Below are positions 62,156-64,000 of a stretch of 64,000 nt of DNA, in pieces. Every line of letters starts with the position of its first letter. The first letter of the stretch is position 1. The notes beneath the pieces were generated by a model. That model ran no database searches. It worked only from the letters and a program-made list of their open reading frames with translations, and was not told the origin of the DNA. The stretch comes from Marinobacter flavimaris (GTDB lineage: Bacteria > Pseudomonadota > Gammaproteobacteria > Pseudomonadales > Oleiphilaceae), in contig NZ_PSSW01000002.1 of the NCBI RefSeq assembly GCF_002933295.1, positions 124,001-188,000 of the forward strand. The letters run 5' to 3'. A program made the position numbers and the translations under genes.

Positions 62156-63010
62156 TTGTCTGAGTTGTCCAGTTACGAGAGTTTTTCGATTGAGGTTAAA
62201 GACCACATCGCCCACGTTCAGTTCAGTCGTCCGGAGGCCCTGAACACCATGAACAAGGCGTTCTGGCTCGAGTTGCCCCGGTGCATGCAGGATATTGAGG
62301 CCAACACCGATGCCCGCGTTATCGTCATTTCCTCCACCGGCAAACACTTCTCTGCGGGCATGGATCTGGGTGTATTCAGCGATCCCAAAGCCGTGCCCAT
62401 GAACGGTGACCCCGGGCGCATGGCGGAAAACCTTCGCAGGGTTGTGCTGCAGTTGCAGGATACTCTCACCTCTCTGGAAAAAATCCGGCTTCCCGTGCTG
62501 GCAGCCATCCACGGTGGCTGTATCGGTGGCGCTCTGGATCTGGTGTGTGCCGCCGATAGCCGTTATTGCACGGAAGATGCCTACTTCACCATCAAGGAAA
62601 CCGAGCTGGGCATGACCGCCGACGTCGGCACGCTCCAGCGCCTGCCCAAACTGATGCCCGAGGGCGTGGTTCGTGAATTGGCCTACACCGGCCGAAAATT
62701 CTCCGCCACTGAAGCGCAGAATCTGGGCTTCGTGAACGCCGTTTACGCCGACCAGGAATCCATGCTGGCAGGCGTTATGGCCATTGCCGGCCAGATTGCG
62801 GCGAACTCTCCTCTGGCCGTCACTGGCTGCAAGGAAATGCTCAATTACAGTCGCGACCACAGTGTGGAAGACAGCCTCAAGTATATGGCCACCTGGCAGG
62901 CCGGCATGTTCCGCCCGACGGACATGATGAAATCGTTCCAGGCCAAAGCCCAGAAGCAGGCGCCAAAATACGATGCGCTGTTTCCAGTGAAGCCCTTGTT
63001 CGACCAGTAA
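62156..63010 (+). CDS. Crotonase, dienoyl-CoA isomerase-like
   Basis: 284 residues from TTG 62156, chosen because AAGGAG lies seven bases upstream. Enoyl-CoA hydratase/isomerase fold: HFSAGMDLG (oxyanion hole), AIHGGCIGGALDL, and TELGMTADVGTLQRLP. The last segment, with Glu and Asp, matches delta3,5-delta2,4-dienoyl-CoA isomerase (ECH1) rather than simple hydratase. It would shift double bonds during beta-oxidation of unsaturated fatty acids. The next gene starts immediately after its stop codon. Confidence 0.88.
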   Translation: MSELSSYESFSIEVKDHIAHVQFSRPEALNTMNKAFWLELPRCMQDIEANTDARVIVISSTGKHFSAGMDLGVFSDPKAVPMNGDPGRMAENLRRVVLQLQDTLTSLEKIRLPVLAAIHGGCIGGALDLVCAADSRYCTEDAYFTIKETELGMTADVGTLQRLPKLMPEGVVRELAYTGRKFSATEAQNLGFVNAVYADQESMLAGVMAIAGQIAANSPLAVTGCKEMLNYSRDHSVEDSLKYMATWQAGMFRPTDMMKSFQAKAQKQAPKYDALFPVKPLFDQ

Positions 63011-63631
63011 ATGGCGTTGGGTAAACGACGAAACTCGGGTATGTCCTCCAATGCCGCTCTGTTATTCCAGGGCGCCATTGGCGTTATCGGATTAGTGGCG
63101 ATACTGCTATTCGGAATTCCGGTGCTGCATGTTGGGCCAGGCCTGTGGCCCAGCATCTTCCTGGGGACGGTTGGAGCCGCTCTTACCTACGCCGCTTTGC
63201 TGTTGCTTACGCGGGTGCCCGGCTTGTTCCCGGAAAACCTCGAGCGGCAGATGCAAGGTTTGTATGACTTTGCCTCCAGCTACTCCCCGGCTGTACTCAT
63301 TCTGCTATCCCTCCTGGCCGGAGTCGGTGAGGAACTGTTATTCCGGGGCGCAATCCAGGGCTGGCTGATCACAAAGACGGACCCTGTAACGGCCGTGCTT
63401 GCGGCATCGGTGTTGTTCGGGCTGGTGCACTACGTTTCATTTACCTATTTTCTGGTGGCTACCGGCCTTGGCATGGTTCTGGGGGCGGCCTACCTGTTAT
63501 CCGAAAGCCTTGCTCTGGTCATGGTCTGGCACGCCCTTTACGACATGATTGCCCTGTTTTGTCTGCTCCGGTTTCCGCGCTGGTTTGGTGTCCGGGTCGT
63601 GAATTCCGGCGCAAACAGGCCTCACGAATAG
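63011..63631 (+). CDS. CPBP-family intramembrane protease
   Basis: 206 residues, starting directly after the crotonase stop. About six membrane helices. CPBP/Abi signature motifs are GVGEELLFRG (Glu-Glu-x3-Arg), FGLVHYVSF and the final HALYDMI, giving the three conserved glutamate/histidine sites of intramembrane CAAX-like proteases. Role unknown; no CAAX substrate or bacteriocin gene is nearby. Overlaps the end of the convergent DUF2721 gene by 10 bp. Confidence 0.88.
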   Translation: MALGKRRNSGMSSNAALLFQGAIGVIGLVAILLFGIPVLHVGPGLWPSIFLGTVGAALTYAALLLLTRVPGLFPENLERQMQGLYDFASSYSPAVLILLSLLAGVGEELLFRGAIQGWLITKTDPVTAVLAASVLFGLVHYVSFTYFLVATGLGMVLGAAYLLSESLALVMVWHALYDMIALFCLLRFPRWFGVRVVNSGANRPHE

Positions 63632-64000
63632 TCGACATCTTCCCGGCCGGCACTCTTGCGGGCCTCAAAGCTGGCCAGCTCGACATTGATGGCATTGGTT
63701 GAGATCTGGATTTCGTACAGCGAGTACAGCAGCGAGAAAGACAGCAGTACCAGGCTGGCGCCAAACGCGATCACCCCTGGCAGATCGGCACCCAGGAAAA
63801 GCAGGAACATGGAAACCGTACACAGGAAGAAACTGAGTACGCCGAACGCCTGCATGCGTTTGGTCAGCACAATCCGTTTGCGCAGCATGCCGATCTGTCG
63901 GGCAATCAGGGCGTGGTCTTCCTCGGTGTCCATCTGCTTGAGTTGGCGGATCAGCTGCGCCAACACCAGAAACCGGTTGGTGAAGGCCAGCAACAGCAGT
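63622..64000 (-). CDS. DUF2721 membrane protein (5' end beyond window)
   Basis: The open frame runs off the right edge; only about 126 residues are inside. LLLLAFTNRFLVLAQLIRQL at the edge and two helices near the middle (FGVLSFFLCTVSMFLLFL and GVIAFGASLVLLSFSLL) match the DUF2721 family, whose proteins start with a further hydrophobic helix not seen here. Function unknown. Confidence 0.82.
   Translation of the reverse strand, partial: LLLLAFTNRFLVLAQLIRQLKQMDTEEDHALIARQIGMLRKRIVLTKRMQAFGVLSFFLCTVSMFLLFLGADLPGVIAFGASLVLLSFSLLYSLYEIQISTNAINVELASFEARKSAGREDVDYS

Overview
The window is chromosomal DNA from a moderately GC-rich marine gammaproteobacterium, most probably Marinobacter or a very close relative. 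The best marker is the fatty acyl-CoA reductase at 4642-6177, which reads like the Marinobacter wax-ester enzyme almost end to end. The density of c-di-GMP proteins and of acyl-CoA, acetate and iron genes also fits a hydrocarbon- and lipid-using marine bacterium. Gene order is dense, with many overlapping start/stop pairs and frequent strand switches. I see no tRNA, rRNA, CRISPR array, transposase, prophage or integrase gene. This is mostly core genome with small accessory insertions.

Layout. 1-4.4 kb: an HDOD sensor kinase and a REC-PAS regulator on the minus strand, divergent from a FlhG/MinD-like ATPase. 4.6-9.2 kb: fatty acyl-CoA reductase, acetyl-CoA synthetase and the LuxR-type regulator next to acs. 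9.2-15 kb: D-2-hydroxyacid dehydrogenase, PLP aminotransferase, CPXCG protein, YceB-like lipoprotein, tartrate/isopropylmalate-type dehydrogenase, stand-alone EAL phosphodiesterase and a small membrane protein. 15-20.8 kb: a LysR regulator divergent from acyl-CoA dehydrogenase, SDR, APH-type kinase, histidine phosphatase and SDR. This set resembles the levulinate (Lva) and ACAD10/11 logic for 4-hydroxyacyl-CoA breakdown. 20.8-31 kb: lipoproteins, PBP4, a small di-iron hydroxylase, a tandem thioredoxin-fold protein, two aldo/keto reductases, a GFA protein and a PQQ-type sugar dehydrogenase. 31-38 kb: a Fur-type iron-siderophore locus (fhuF-like reductase, double-length permease, binding protein, ATPase, ABC exporter) with three Fur-like boxes, one of them inside a 21-bp-stem hairpin beside an unlisted 36-residue membrane ORF. 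38-49 kb: small enzymes, two GGDEF proteins, PCu(A)C copper chaperone, MtfA peptidase, CopD-like protein, MaoC hydratase, RIO kinase and a universal stress protein. 49.9-56.7 kb: a coherent aromatic amino-acid catabolic set (NSS symporter, aminotransferase, fused indolepyruvate:ferredoxin oxidoreductase) divergent from an Lrp/AsnC regulator. 56.7-64 kb: cold-shock protein, a 1253-residue DUF1631-GGDEF-EAL protein, RNase Z, a dienoyl-CoA-isomerase-like crotonase, a CPBP protease and a truncated DUF2721 protein.

The most unusual signal is not a gene. Three intergenic elements of about 105-115 bp (17227-17342, 26948-27056, 38461-38568) have long inverted arms whose sequences differ completely between copies while remaining self-complementary. 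Each encloses a conserved 53-58 nt core that folds into two small hairpins with TCC-containing loops, and one of these stems covaries. This is the reverse of a MITE or REPIN, where the ends are conserved, and suggests an undescribed structured DNA or RNA element.
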